NCBI GenBank assembly: GCA_022605425.2
Contig: JAKIMF020000001.1
Location: forward strand, 312,501-376,500
DNA: 64,000 nt
DNA from: Hamiltosporidium tvaerminnensis
Lineage: Eukaryota; Microsporidia; Dubosqiidae
Direction: 5' to 3'
Numbering within the stretch: the stretch's first letter is position 1; the number at the start of each line of letters is the position of its first letter. Positions 12,452-23,790 of the stretch are shown in pieces. A program made the position numbers and the translations under genes. The notes beneath the pieces are model-generated. The model made no database searches and was not told the DNA's origin. It saw only the letters and a list, made by a program, of their open reading frames with translations.

Positions 12452-12690
12452 TTATCTTCGGCACTAAGCCCTGCACGAGCCTTGGCTGCTCTCATAATAC
12501 CGCCCACCGGTTCTTTTCCTGGTGGGTTTGTTTACTTTTTCGGGTTTCGTAACAAGGTGGTTTTAAAGGGTGTGTTTTTAGCCCTACAGCCAACATCAAA
12601 CTGAAGACTATTCCCTTTTAATCACCTCTTACGATCAGTAGAGAATACGCTGAATATGTATGGCAGAAATCAATTCTATCTGAATCGAAA
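12452..12690 (-). other. GC-rich structured block of unknown origin
   Basis: About 240 bp with clearly higher GC than everything within several kb. It contains a strong stem-loop at 12503-12526 (CCCACCGG against CC-T-GGTGGG) and AGCC/GGCT pairs. Read on the minus strand it has a short ATG frame of 20 codons (12495-12433) with AGLSAEDNE, reminiscent of SGLNAEESWE in the C-terminus of the retroelement at 46-50 kb. From memory only, the minus strand (GATCGTAAGAGGTGATTAAA) reminds me of leaders associated with R2/NeSL-type retroelements. This is unverified; strand and nature are uncertain. Confidence 0.4.
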
Positions 12691-14689
12691 ATCTTAAATA
12701 TATTTGTTTTTATACTCACTTTTTAAACATTTAGAGGAAAAAAAGTTTTTGTTTTTCTAGGAATATAAGTTTGCTATTTAAAAGTACAATATATGGTTAT
12801 ATAAAGTCTAGCCGTTTCAAATTTTCTTATATAAAAGTAAAATTTTAAATTCCATAAACTAATAAAATTTTATCTTCATAAATTCTCAAATTGATTTAAC
12901 ATTCATACTGGGTTAAAATATTGATCATTTTATATCTTTTTCTCGAATAGATGATAATAAATTTATCTAAAATACTATTTGGGATTTTAAATTAAATAAA
13001 AATTTGCTTATTTTGAATAATTGGCCATTTTAGATTTCTTAAAACCAAGTGAACAGAGTTATATACGAAAATATAAATCTCCATAGAATTTCATTTAATT
13101 TAAAAAAAGATCTTCTGATTAATAGTTAATTCCAATTACTATTTTTACGAGTTTTAGATATATCAAGGAACTCTGCTTTGCTCTGTTAATATAATAGAAA
13201 TATCGTGTTTTTACTCGTATTATTCGTTATTTTCATTATTTTAATGGATTCAGAAAAGAATTATTTACAATTTAAATATTTTCAATGAAATTTATTCTAA
13301 ATTTTATTCAACAGAATTTAATAAAAAAATATAAAAAAGTCTTTAGATTGTTTTTAAAACTACAACTGAACTCATTTTTTTATACTTTAACGAATTTTAA
13401 ACTATCGGAACATATTTCATTACCTGTAAAAATTTACATAAATATATCCAAAGCAAAACGTTACGATATTTACACTGAATAATATTAGTTAAGTAGTACA
13501 TTTTAGCTTAAAAAATTATAATAGAAATACATAATTAAGTCAGATTTGGTATTTTTATCATGTAGTTTTAATAAATTAGCTTAGTTTATATAATTTCAGT
13601 CTTATAAATAGAATAGAACATTCAAAAATTTATTTTTAAAAATGGGTTTTCAGCATTGATATTTAAATAACAATTTACCTCTATTATTGATAAATAAATT
13701 AAAAGTCAAATCTATACCTTATTTCAATAGATAATTATATTTTAGAAAGAAATACAATTTATAGATAAACCTTTTAAAACCTATGAAAGAAGTAAAATAT
13801 TATTTTATTAGATAATATATGTGGTTTGGGATCATTAAAAATCCAAAATAATTTACATATATTGACTTAATTTGCACATTTTAAACAATTTTAATGTAAT
13901 TTAATAGATAATATGAACAATAAATATTTAGATTGGATTTTGAAAGAGATTTGTCATTTTAAACCATAATTAATACTTATAATTCGTAATCTTTAGAATG
14001 TAAATATGCTTGTAATATGATATTTTACAGCTTTTTTCTATTATATTTTTAGAATGATCTATTCTGTAGTTAATATTAATCGATTTATCCACCAATCTAA
14101 TTTTATTTATTTGTACCATAAAATTAATCTTAAATTCGTGATATTTGTATACTTTATGTAATTTAATACAGAATGTACTTTGGTTAAACTCCTGCACAAA
14201 TTAATCTCTCGTTTTTTCTTCTTTATTAATATTTTTTTTGGCTTTTTTAATGAGTGTTTCCTTTTCATTCACTCTATCGACAAACAAAAATTTAATTAAT
14301 TAATGTTTAAATGTTTTATTATTGTGTATGTATTGCAAAAAAATTCAAATATTCAAAGCCCCTGATTCTTCTACCATTTCTTATTCTTTTCATTATCTCT
14401 TTAGACATATTTTACAAAGTTTAACCATAATTAATTCTGAATTTAACTTTTTGTATAAAAATATATTGTTTCGGTTGTATTTTAAACACCTTTTAGATAA
14501 TTATACTCGATGTTTTGCTTAAACTCTTTTAATTAAGGTCTTTTCTATCTTATAAAGTATACCGCAAATTATTTTTCAATAATAATTTCCAGAAAAATAT
14601 ATTCTTTATTAGCTAGCAAGTCATATTACTGAAAATACAAATTTTCATCAACTGAAGCAAAGTTTGTGAAATAATTTCGAGGCTAAATA
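12691..14689. other. Gene-free AT-rich stretch
   Basis: No supported gene. Frames of 65-75 codons at 13285, 13970 and 14322 lack motifs and resemble chance frames in AT-rich DNA. Confidence 0.5.
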
Positions 14690-14838
14690 AATGTTGCCTA
14701 ACTCAATTCCTTGTCTAAAATAAATATATCTGGTCTGTTATTCTAAATTCCCATTCAAGTTTTTATTCTGGTGTCCACTCTTATTTCTGCATACTCATTT
14801 TCGAGAATTTCCTTAACAAAAAAGTCTTTAATTTATAC
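14690..14838 (-). mobile_element. Remnant of the R2/NeSL-like retroelement (endonuclease region)
   Basis: Aligns by eye with 46600-46750 of the intact element, e.g. TCTAAAATAAATAT, GGTCTGTTATTC, TTCTGGTGTCCACTCTTAT and CTGCATACTCATT. This is the part encoding the restriction-like endonuclease (the NRPDIFILD segment). Too decayed to code, and directly abutted by a SINE-like copy. Confidence 0.8.
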
Positions 14839-14839
14839 A

Positions 14840-15066
14840 TTATTTACTTATTCAATTATTCTTCTACTTCTCTGTATCGAGGAGGAACAACTAGAAGTTT
14901 TTTAATTGCTTCTTTTAATCTGTATAATTTAGGAGGATAGGTGATTAGCTTATAAATTCAATGTGGTTTATATTTTATAAAAATGCCAAAAATGATTTTC
15001 ATATCAATTTCACACACTCATTGCCAACCAGATAGTTTATAATGTGATTATCCCTCTCTCCACCTG
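14840..15066 (-). repeat. SINE/MITE-like element, copy D
   Basis: The reverse complement carries the family words in order: GAGAGGGATAATCACATT, AACTATCTG, TTGGCAATGAG, ATATAAACCACATT, AGATTAAAAGAAGCAATTAA, TGTTC and AGAAGTAGAAGAATAATTGA. It lies against a retroelement remnant on its left. Confidence 0.75.
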
Positions 15067-15734
15067 CTTTGATTTATATTCTTCAATATTTGTAAATTTA
15101 TATATAAATTACTTCCTTATGAGTCTAATATTATTAATCATAGAAATATAATCACGAAAAAGCAATAAAAAAACTTTAGTCATTTTCTAGAATATTATAC
15201 TAATGAAAATTTAGTGCTGGAATTTGTTTTTTCCTTAAATATAACAAGTTACAATTTCATCTTATAGTTTTCAAATTAAGATTTCTTTATGCATTAAAAG
15301 AATTTTTAATGATGATTAAATCCTTATTTCCAAAGCAATCAAATTAGTAAGTATAATTTTTGGTTTCTTACCTGTAAAAAGAGATACAAGTTAAAATAAA
15401 AATTATGTTTTTATGTCCACCAGAGTAATCTATAGTTAACTTCTAATATAAATATTATTCTTGGTTTATAGGTTATTTATCATTAACTATTTTTAAACCT
15501 TTATTTTATATTTTTATGTCTATATAATACAATAGACTAATGAAAATATTTTTTTCCACCTAATAGTAAGATTGATTCAATCCCTGGTATATAAATATAC
15601 CATTCTTTAATTTAATCAACATGTTATATCCTACAAAATAAACAATATCACTTTCTTTCTCATTACACACATGTTTTATTGAATTAAATTTATTTCTTCT
15701 TAAATTTAATAGATTATCATAAGTCACACCTCAA
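15067..15734. other. Intergenic AT-rich stretch
   Basis: No gene or recognisable repeat seen. Confidence 0.5.
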
Positions 15735-16112
15735 AAAAGTAGAAATATCCAAAAATAATGAAGAATACATTCAATTCATAGTACTTAAGAAGACAGTCGA
15801 AACAATTTCCTTTGATCGACGAAGAGGACCTGAGTCGAGACCAAATGCCGAAGAGAGCTAGGAAAGAAGATCATTAAGTGTTATTTTAGGAGCTGAGATG
15901 CATAAACAACCAAAACCTTTTTTAAAGCAAGGGAATAACCAGGAAGATGTGTTAAACATTATAAAACAAAAAAATAATACAATTCCTAATTCAAAACAAG
16001 GAATCACATTAGAAGAACACTAGAGAAACCTACAATAAATATAAATGAAGAGTCGTATCTAGTGGAAGAAAATATGGGCGTTAAAGAGGTAGAAAGGAAT
16101 TTATAAAAGCCA
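15735..16112 (+). mobile_element. Remnant of the retroelement 3' end
   Basis: Plus-strand match to the last part of the element's ORF, including CTTAAGAAGACAGTCGAAAC, TTTGATCGACGAAGAGGACC and AAATGCCGAAGAGAGCT. It runs to the Glu-rich C-terminus and is broken by stops and indels. It corresponds roughly to residues 1145-1260 of the intact protein. Confidence 0.85.
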
Positions 16113-16149
16113 TAAAGAAGTTTGAACCCATTTTCATCAAATAGAAATT

Positions 16150-16450
16150 TGTTTTAAAATTATTTTTTTTATCAATTAAATATTTCCTTTCCTCTTCGCT
16201 CAAACCATTTTCCCTTTCCGTCCCTTAAATTTATCACTCTTTTTTCCCTTTTATAGAATATATACCTCCTCACTCCAATAAAATATTCCCTTACCTTAAA
16301 ATTTTTTTCCTTCCCTTAAATTATATTTATCACTCCTTTTCCCTTCCCTTAAATTAAATTTATGTCACCCTTTCACTCTTATAGAATATATTCCTTCCCT
16401 TAAAATATTCCCTTCCCTTAAAATATTTTCCCTTCCCTTAAATTAAAATA
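16150..16450. repeat. CCTTCCCTTAAA-type minisatellite
   Basis: Irregular tandem units built on CCTTCCCTTAAAAT and CCCTTAAATTAAATTTAT. Marks the left edge of the repeat-rich compartment around the GATA gene. Confidence 0.75.
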
Positions 16451-16599
16451 ATTCTTTATCTTTCCAAAATAATTTACTATTTAAAAATCTACAATAAATT
16501 AAATCTTTTTTCTTAGTTTTTAAAATCTATAAAAGAAAAACTACCAAAAAAGACTAATAAATAACACTTAAAAAAAGACAATTAAAAAGAAGTCTTCTA

Positions 16600-16815
16600 T
16601 GTTACAAAAACAAAACGAAGAAAAAAAATAAAAACCAAATAAACCAAATATAAATACTAAATAAAATCTTAATAAAAACCAAATATAAAAAATAAAAACC
16701 AAATAAAAACCAATAAAACAATTTAAAAACCTAATAAATACTAAATAAAATCTTAATAAAAACCAAATATAAAAAATAAAAACCAAATAAAAAACCAAAT
16801 AAAAACCAAATAATT
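16600..16815. repeat. AAAAACCAAATA minisatellite
   Basis: Short units AAAAACCAAATA with a higher-order unit of about 75 bp (AAATACTAAATAAAATCTT repeated). It lies just downstream of the GATA gene. The minus-strand frame across it is an artefact of the repeat. Confidence 0.8.
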
Positions 16816-16877
16816 ATTACAAATACCACTTTAATTATTGAAACACTTATTCTCTAAAACAATAAGAAATCCTTAAA

Positions 16878-18524
16878 TTACTTATTTTTCATAAAACTAA
16901 TAAGAACAGAAGCAGCCAAATATTCCAATTCATCAAAATATTTTTCATTTTCTTCTTTCTCCTCACTAAAACTCTTTTCATTGTTTAAAACATCCAAATA
17001 CTCGATTTCCTTGTCATAATTAACACGTTTGTATAAATCGTTGATACACGCTGTACTTTTCTCAAACTCTACTCTGCTAACACTTCCTATAAATTTATTA
17101 TTTTTTGTATTTTTTCTCTCCAATTCATCCTTTTGAATATCTTCTCTCTTCCAGTCACTGATATAATCTTCTCTCTTGTTGTCATCTCTCTTCCAGTCAC
17201 TGATATAATCTTCTCTCTTGTTGTCATCTCTCTTCCAGTCACTGATATAATCTTCCTTATTCCTATCTCTACTACTAAACTCACCAATATATTCGTCTCT
17301 CTTCATATCTCTTCTACTAAACTTGCCATTCCATTCTTTTTTATTCCAATCATTGTCACCATAAAAAGTATTTTCATCTCCACAGTTCATATAGTCTTTA
17401 CTACCCCCTTTCATATATTTGACACTTTCACCCTTATTTATCTTAGTAAACCTGTCAATCACATCTATACATTGCCTTTTAAGGCCCCTGTCATATTGAT
17501 AGGAGTCATCTGTAATATTTTCTGTGGTGGATATACGGAGAGGTAATGAGGTGTGAGATACATCCAAGGGGGTAATATAGTCCTTACTTGTGTAGTCATT
17601 GAGGTATCCCTTACTATAATCCTTAATATATTCTTTGGTATATTCTTTGGTAAATTCTTTGGTAAAATCCTTATATTCCTTGGTGGGGTATTCGGTATGG
17701 CTATCCTGGTCATCACTGTAATTACTGCTCTTATATTTATATTCGTTACTGTTGTGTTTCTTATTACCGAGGGTTAAAGATGGATTCATAGATTTTTGTA
17801 TGGCAGGATTAATTAAAGGGCTTTCAATAAGATGTTCATTATTTTGTTTTTTAACGGTATCGTTTTTCTTACCCGTAAAATCTTTAGAGTCACAGAAATT
17901 TTTGTCAAAAAAACGATCGGATTTTTTGCTTCGAGAAAAATAAAGATTTGTGTCCGTAAAATTCCTTTCTTCTTCTTCATTCCTGTATTTCTTCTGATTG
18001 TCGTAATTACCTTCCCTGTTCTCATAAAAATTCCTTTCGTCTTCTTTCCTGTATTTCTTCTGATTGTCGTAAGTACCTTCCCTGTTATCGTTGTCAAAAA
18101 GACACTCTTCCTCCCTTTTATACCTCTTCTCACCATCATACACACATTCCCTGTTCTCTTTGTCAAAAAGACACTCTTCCTCTCTTTTATACCTCTTCTC
18201 ACTATCATACACACATTCCCTGTTCTCTGTATCATAAAAATTATCATCTTCTCTTCTGTACCTCTTCTCACTCTCATACACACATTCTCTCTCACTAGAC
18301 ACCGACCTGTCACAATACTCCATAGGAGATGTAGATCTACGTGTTCGTTGCCGATGCCGAAAAGATTCGGTTTTAAGCTCGTGTGGTCGGTTACTCTTAT
18401 GTATTTTATAATACAACCCACACGCATTACACAGATACGATCCGTCATTACTTCTTCGCCACAATGGTGTTACCCGTGTCTTACAGTTACTACACGATAT
18501 TTCTTGTGACTTGTCCTCTATCAT
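16878..18524 (-). CDS. GATA-type zinc-finger transcription factor
   Basis: A 548-residue protein with one N-terminal GATA finger at residues 11-35: CX2C-X17-CX2C with TPLWRR and LCNACGLYYK, the fungal type, followed by a basic tail (RHRQRTRR). Such factors bind (A/T)GATA(A/G) sites in promoters. The remainder is low-complexity and internally duplicated: repeats of ECVYDSEKRYKREEE at 75-150, QKKYRKEDERNFYEN twice, a KEYTKEY stretch at about 285, and KREDYISDWKRDD three times near 430-470. Repeat copies are nearly identical in DNA, so this part is evolving by slippage. Start is the ATG at 18524, supported by CCC five bases upstream. Plus-strand frames over the gene are shadows. The function of the tail is not evident. 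Confidence 0.92.
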   Translation of the reverse strand: MIEDKSQEISCSNCKTRVTPLWRRSNDGSYLCNACGLYYKIHKSNRPHELKTESFRHRQRTRRSTSPMEYCDRSVSSERECVYESEKRYRREDDNFYDTENRECVYDSEKRYKREEECLFDKENRECVYDGEKRYKREEECLFDNDNREGTYDNQKKYRKEDERNFYENREGNYDNQKKYRNEEEERNFTDTNLYFSRSKKSDRFFDKNFCDSKDFTGKKNDTVKKQNNEHLIESPLINPAIQKSMNPSLTLGNKKHNSNEYKYKSSNYSDDQDSHTEYPTKEYKDFTKEFTKEYTKEYIKDYSKGYLNDYTSKDYITPLDVSHTSLPLRISTTENITDDSYQYDRGLKRQCIDVIDRFTKINKGESVKYMKGGSKDYMNCGDENTFYGDNDWNKKEWNGKFSRRDMKRDEYIGEFSSRDRNKEDYISDWKRDDNKREDYISDWKRDDNKREDYISDWKREDIQKDELERKNTKNNKFIGSVSRVEFEKSTACINDLYKRVNYDKEIEYLDVLNNEKSFSEEKEENEKYFDELEYLAASVLISFMKNK

Positions 18525-18529
18525 ATTGA

Positions 18530-18532
18530 GGG
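18530..18532 (-). promoter_or_regulatory. CCC-like start motif of the GATA gene
   Basis: AACCCTCAAT immediately precedes the ATG on the minus strand, as in many microsporidian genes. Confidence 0.6.
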
Positions 18533-18559
18533 TTAAGTTTTTATCTTATCTTGACATCT

Positions 18560-19085
18560 ATCAAATAAAATATTTTATTATATCTTATTATTATATCTTA
18601 TTATTATATCTTATCTTATTTTATTTTATTTTTGTGTGATAATATATGGCAAAGTACAGTATTTTTTATATATTTTAGTATTTTTATATAATTATAGTAT
18701 TTTTTATATATTTTTAATACGAATGTCTTTGAATTAGATAGTACTTATAATACTTATTATAATACTTATTATATTACTTAGATATTACTTATTATATTAC
18801 TTATTATAATACTTATTATATCTCTTAGATAGTACTTATGATACTACTTATTATAGTACTTAGATAGTACTTATAATACTTAGATAGTACTTATGATACT
18901 ACTTATTATATCTCTTAGATAACACTTATGATAATACTTATATTACATATTAAAATATATATTACTAACTATGATTATAATATAACTACTGTAATATCTA
19001 TCTATTAAATATCTATTAAATATCTATTAAATATCTATTAAATATCTATTAAATATCTATTAAATATCTATTAAATATCTTTAAG
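18560..19085. repeat. Cluster of AT-rich microsatellites
   Basis: Successive arrays: TATCTTATTAT (18570-18620), TACTTATTATAATACTTA mixed with CTTAGATAGTACTTATGATA (18740-18930), and eight or so copies of the 11-mer ATCTATTAAAT (18996-19085). No coding potential. Confidence 0.85.
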
Positions 19086-19207
19086 TTCTATTTATAATTT
19101 GATAAGATTTTAATAATTAGATAGAATATATGATATGTGTGATAAAAATATAAATCTTAGTGTTAAATATTTTATTAAAAATGACTTTCATTTTTACATT
19201 AAAAATA

Positions 19208-19375
19208 ATCAGATAATAATTAGTTAGAAGATAAGAATTGGTTAGAAGATAAGAATTAGTTAGAAGATAAGAATTAGTTAGAAGATAATAATTAGTTAGA
19301 AGATAAGAATTAGTTAGAATAAAAGAATTGGTTAGAAGATAAGAATTAGTTAGAAGATAAGAATTGTGATAAGAA
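19208..19375. repeat. 18-bp minisatellite
   Basis: About nine units of AGATAAGAATTAGTTAGA with occasional G/A variants. Confidence 0.85.
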
Positions 19376-19590
19376 TAAAAATATTTTAATACTTTAGAAT
19401 GTAAATACTATTTAAGATATGAATAAGAGTCAGAATAAGAATATGGATATGAGTAAGAGTAAGAGTAAGGGTAAAGAGATATAATTTTAGATGTATGATA
19501 GTATAATAATTAATTTTATGGTAACAAGTAGAAGAGTATATTTAATTTAATTATTATTTAAAAGAATGAATTTATTTTAATAAATTAAAA

Positions 19591-19870
19591 GTGAATTATT
19601 AATAACGATCTATAAATAGAAAAAGATAATAAACTGAGGATTTATTTAGTTTTAATGACTTGGAGATATGAATTATTAATAAATATCTATAAATAGAAAA
19701 GATAATAAATTGAGGATTTATTTAGTTTTAATGACTTGGAGATATGAATTATTAATAAATATCTATAAATAGAAAAGATAATAAATTGAGGATTTATTTA
19801 GTTTTAATGACTTGGAGATATGAATTATTAATAAATATCTATAATTAGAAAATATAATAAATTGAGGATT
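19591..19870. repeat. 76-bp tandem repeat, about 3.5 copies
   Basis: Unit starts GAATTATTAATAAATATC and contains TTTAGTTTTAATGACTTGGA. Copies are nearly identical, so the expansion is recent. No open frame. Confidence 0.88.
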
Positions 19871-19939
19871 TACTTAAAATATTTTAATATGATGTGATAA
19901 ATGCTTTATAGGTAGAAAAGTAGATATAATTTAAAGAAC

Positions 19940-20330
19940 AAAAACATGATACTTAAGATATAATATGTAAATAAGATATAATATATAAATAAGATATAAT
20001 ATTTATGCTTGTTTTATATTTTATGGTTAAGAAAGATTTTTTTATCAATAAATTAAAAAAATAGGAAATATTAAAAATAATATTTTTACTTCTATAAACA
20101 GTAATAGAATGATTAAATGTGGAGAATATAAGGAAATAAAGAATATTTGAAATGTGGCTGTGAAATATTAAACTTTAAAGTATTGACTTATAAAATTAGA
20201 AATAAAGAAATAAAGAAATAAAGAATTAAAGAATTTAAGAAATTAAGAAATTAAAGAATTAAAAGTATTTGACTTATAAAAGCAGAAATAAGAATTTAAA
20301 GAATTTAAGAATTAATTTATTATTAAACTT
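19940..20330. repeat. Short A-rich microsatellites
   Basis: AAGATATAATAT units (about 19950-20005) and AAAGAAATAAAGAATTAAAG units (20195-20310). Right edge of the repeat-rich compartment. Confidence 0.65.
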
Positions 20331-20514
20331 AAGAAGTATTTGATTATACAAGGAAGAAATAAAAATTTAAAATGTTTTTAACCCTTAGCTTCCCAAAAGA
20401 AGGAGGTCTTTAGAAATATTTAGGGAAAATAGAAGGTAGCAGAGGAATTTTAAAAAAAAGTTATTTGAATAAATAGAAGTAAATGTGGTTTTCAAGTTTG
20501 ATAAACTAGATTAA

Positions 20515-20730
20515 ATGTAAAGTAAATATTTGATGCAATCAATCAACATGCGATATCGTTAATAAACTATCATATATTATTAATTCTACTTGAACTAGCT
20601 AATTTGTTTGAGTTAGATAGAATTTGGGAAGTTTTAGTAAAATATGAAGCACTTAAGACTACGTCTTAAAGTGTTTATACACTTTCGAAGAAAGTAACTT
20701 GGAAAGAATAAATATTTTTTAGATGAGAAT
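20515..20730 (+). mobile_element. Remnant of the retroelement (post-RT region)
   Basis: GCAATCAATCAACATGCGAT, ATCGTTAATAAACTATCA and CTTGAACTAGCTAA match the plus-sense sequence encoding NQHAISLINYHIGVLRLE in the intact element. Identity fades within 200 bp and the frame is lost. Confidence 0.8.
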
Positions 20731-22796
20731 TTAAAATAGGATTTTGACTCTTTTGAATTTCTTGGAAATTAAGATGTAATTACTAAAAAAGTAGGTATCA
20801 AAATAAAGAAAATCAAAAAATTTGGTTTTGTTTTTTCTTAAGGACTTTATCTGAATTTTTAATAAATTATATGTAAAATAAATGTTAAATATTATTATAG
20901 AATGAAATAAGATTATAGGTTTAAAATTATACAAAATTAACTAATAGATTCTTATTTGTGTTTATGATAATTTATAAAAAAAGCTATTAATATTTTAGTA
21001 AGAAATAAGATGTGTTTGATACAAATAGAAAATAATTAGTTCTGTACAAAAAAAATAATCGTAATATTGAAATATTAAAGTTTTTAAAATGTGCCAGTAG
21101 GATATTTATAGACATATTAAAAATTTTAATAAACAAATTTGACTTAAGAGGTTAAATTATTTTGTTTTCTATTTATGTATATAAGAAATATAAGAAATAT
21201 AAGATGTAAAATGGAGTTTCTGGCAGTTTATAGAAATATTAAGTATAAAAAACGTTGAAATTAAATTTTCGATTTCAAATAAAATATTGATTTTAATTTA
21301 AATAATAATAGATCCGGTAAAAATTTTTAGATATAAGAATAAACATAATTATCTTTGTAAAATAGATTTATAGATATTTAAAATTTCTTTTTTTTGGATT
21401 ATGTAAATCTTATTATAGGTGTGTGTAATTTCTTTATAATTGGCTTGGAGTCTATTTCCGAGCCTAATTACACAATTTTTTTAGTAATGTTTAGGCTTAG
21501 TTTAATTCAAATCGATAATACAGTATATATTATGTAAATAATTAATTGTCTTCCTGTTTTAGTATATACTTCTAGAGAAAATACTAAATAATATAGATAG
21601 AATTTTTTTTAGTGAATAGTATAGACTAAAACATGAAATTTCATCATAACTTAAAAATATCTAAGGTTGTAATACAAAAAGATAAATCTATACTAAGGAA
21701 TTATCAAATATATGCTTCTTTGGTGAATACCAACGCTTTGGGAATCGAAATTCCAATCATTTAATTTTTAGTCAAATATGATTATTGAGAAATATATTTA
21801 ATATAAATCAGAAAGGAATATTCTAGCACAAAATGTTTGCAAATTTAACAAATAACTTGATTTTTAATGTATGATTCTAATTATAAAAGCCAATTTATCT
21901 TTAACTTAAATGTTTTTGGAAAACTTTATAGATTTTGAATTAAATTTATTGAGAGAAACGAGATTTGTAATATATTAGTATTTTAATATATATTGGTTGT
22001 AATCTATATTGTTTTCAATCTATTAGTATAATTTAAATTGTAATTCATCTTTTTTCTCTTTTTATTTAAAGTTCATACTTGAAATCGTATAAAAATCTAA
22101 CATTTTTATTTTGATGTTTTTTATTTTACAAATCCAGTTCGTCTTTTCATATCTAAAATTGGTATAACTTTTATATAAGTAAATTTATTATACGTGATTC
22201 CTTGATTTTATTATTGACTATTTTTAGTATCTAACAACATATAAAGACATTCTATTTGAATGATAAATATCTACTTGTTGCATGTTATTATAACTATTTA
22301 TTATTAATTGAATCTTTTTGTCTTGAAGCTTAATATGAAATCACTTGAAGCAATTCTTACAGATAATTTTAGAAGATACTTTTCAATGCTAAACTAATAG
22401 ATAAAATTTTAGTGTGTAGTTAAGGTTTTATTCTCGTGAGTATAGGATGTCCTAAAAATCATGTATTGATTTTAATAGGTGGTCTGGAATTTTATAACAG
22501 AAATACCGAATTGATTTCCAAATTTGGATATAAATAACGTTTATTTTAACCAAATTCACATATATACTCGTGAATTGTACAAAAAGAATAAAATTTTTAA
22601 ATTTTTACTAAAAAATCATAATTGGTTATGAAAAAATGGAATAAACGTAAACAACTTTTTCGCCGGAATTATTTTTGAGATATATTTCAAATTTGAACAT
22701 AATTAGTAGAAACAGTAAATACGGTGAGAGCTATTGCTCTTAATCTTCATTATTTACCATACTTTTTTCATTAGAATATCGAAGCAGGTTCCGTGT
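20731..22796. other. Gene-free AT-rich stretch
   Basis: No supported gene. A 67-codon minus frame at 20731-20934 lacks motifs. The only notable structure is the inverted repeat at 21422-21482. Confidence 0.5.
21422..21482 (+). other. Two-stem hairpin followed by a T run
   Basis: A perfect 9-bp outer stem (TGTGTAATT with AATTACACA) encloses an inner GGCTTGG/CCGAGCC stem and is followed by seven T residues. The outline is compatible with a small Pol III transcript or a transposon end; no family is recognised. Confidence 0.4.
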
Positions 22797-23031
22797 TAGG
22801 GTTGAGAGAGGATAAGCACATTAAAAACTATATACTTGGCAATGAGTATGTGAAATTGTTGTTAAGATCATTTTGATATTTAGTAGGCTACAAATCACCT
22901 GAATCTTGAGACAAATCTCTTATATTTCGAGTTACAAAGCTTAAAAGAAGCAATTAAAAGACTTTCATTTGTTAATCTTCGACACCTAGAGGTAAAAGAA
23001 AACAGGAACAAGCAATTAGGTAAGTAAGTAA
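22797..23031 (+). repeat. SINE/MITE-like element, copy B
   Basis: Carries GAGAGGATAAGCACATTAAA, AACTATATACTTGGCAATGA, CGAGTTACAAAG, TTAAAAGAAGCAATTAAAAG, TTTCATTTGTTAATC and GACACCTAGAGGTAAAAG, and ends in GGTAAGTAAGTA. One of the best-preserved copies. Confidence 0.8.
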
Positions 23032-23790
23032 TATTTGAAAGAGTAATAAGACCGACACTTTTAAACATTATAGTTTGTTTTATGTATAAATTTCTGCTGT
23101 TTAAGATTTATGTTTATGTCTCAATTCTTTGCTATATTCCCAATAGTTAGATAAATTTTTAAATTTTATGTGATCTACATTGTTTTATTTAACTGAATTA
23201 TTTCGTTTAATTTAAATTATTTTGGAGATGAAAATTTATATTAAAGTGTGAATAAATATATCTGCATATTCGTACCAAAAAATCAATACTTTAAGAATTT
23301 AAAGACTTTCTAAGTACTGACATGTCTTCAAACTTATAGTCGGAATATAAGTCTAAATCGATATAAAAGAAAGGCTGATTTAAAAAGAAATTCCAGATAC
23401 TTTCTTTTATCGAATATTTCATTCTCTAAGAAACTCTGTTAACAGATTATTTATTGTGTATTTTTTTGTGATCTGATTCCTCTAAAGATATTTTCTTACA
23501 ATACTTTGATATTGGAATAAATATATATAACGAGAGTACTTTAAACATTAAAAAGGGAATTCTAATATTAAATCCGGATTATGTGAACAACTTCTTGGAG
23601 ACAAAAATCAAGTTTTTTAAAAAAAGATTTCACTAGAAATTAGAACAAATTATTAGAAACAAATATAAAGTTAAGGAAAAACTATTAAAAATAAAATACA
23701 CTTAATAGTTTAATAAACTCCCTTTTATTTTCTTTATTTTTGGATATAATCCATTTTAATATTCAAAGAAAAATTTCTAAAAATAGAAAA
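23032..23790. other. Intergenic AT-rich stretch
   Basis: Nothing recognised. Confidence 0.5.

Noticed and set aside
12535-12570. TTCGTAACAAGGTGG resembling the 3' end of small-subunit rRNA
   Set aside because: Only about ten bases agree and the flanking sequence does not follow rRNA; no other rRNA segment is nearby.
17133-18509. Plus-strand frames opposite the GATA gene (up to 225 codons)
   Set aside because: They are mirror frames of the repetitive minus-strand coding sequence. The minus frame has the complete GATA finger and a CCC start motif.
18560-20330. Possible CRISPR-like or centromeric array
   Set aside because: Several unrelated AT-rich minisatellites with direct adjacency and no unique spacers; the genome is eukaryotic. 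Ordinary tandem repeats explain it.
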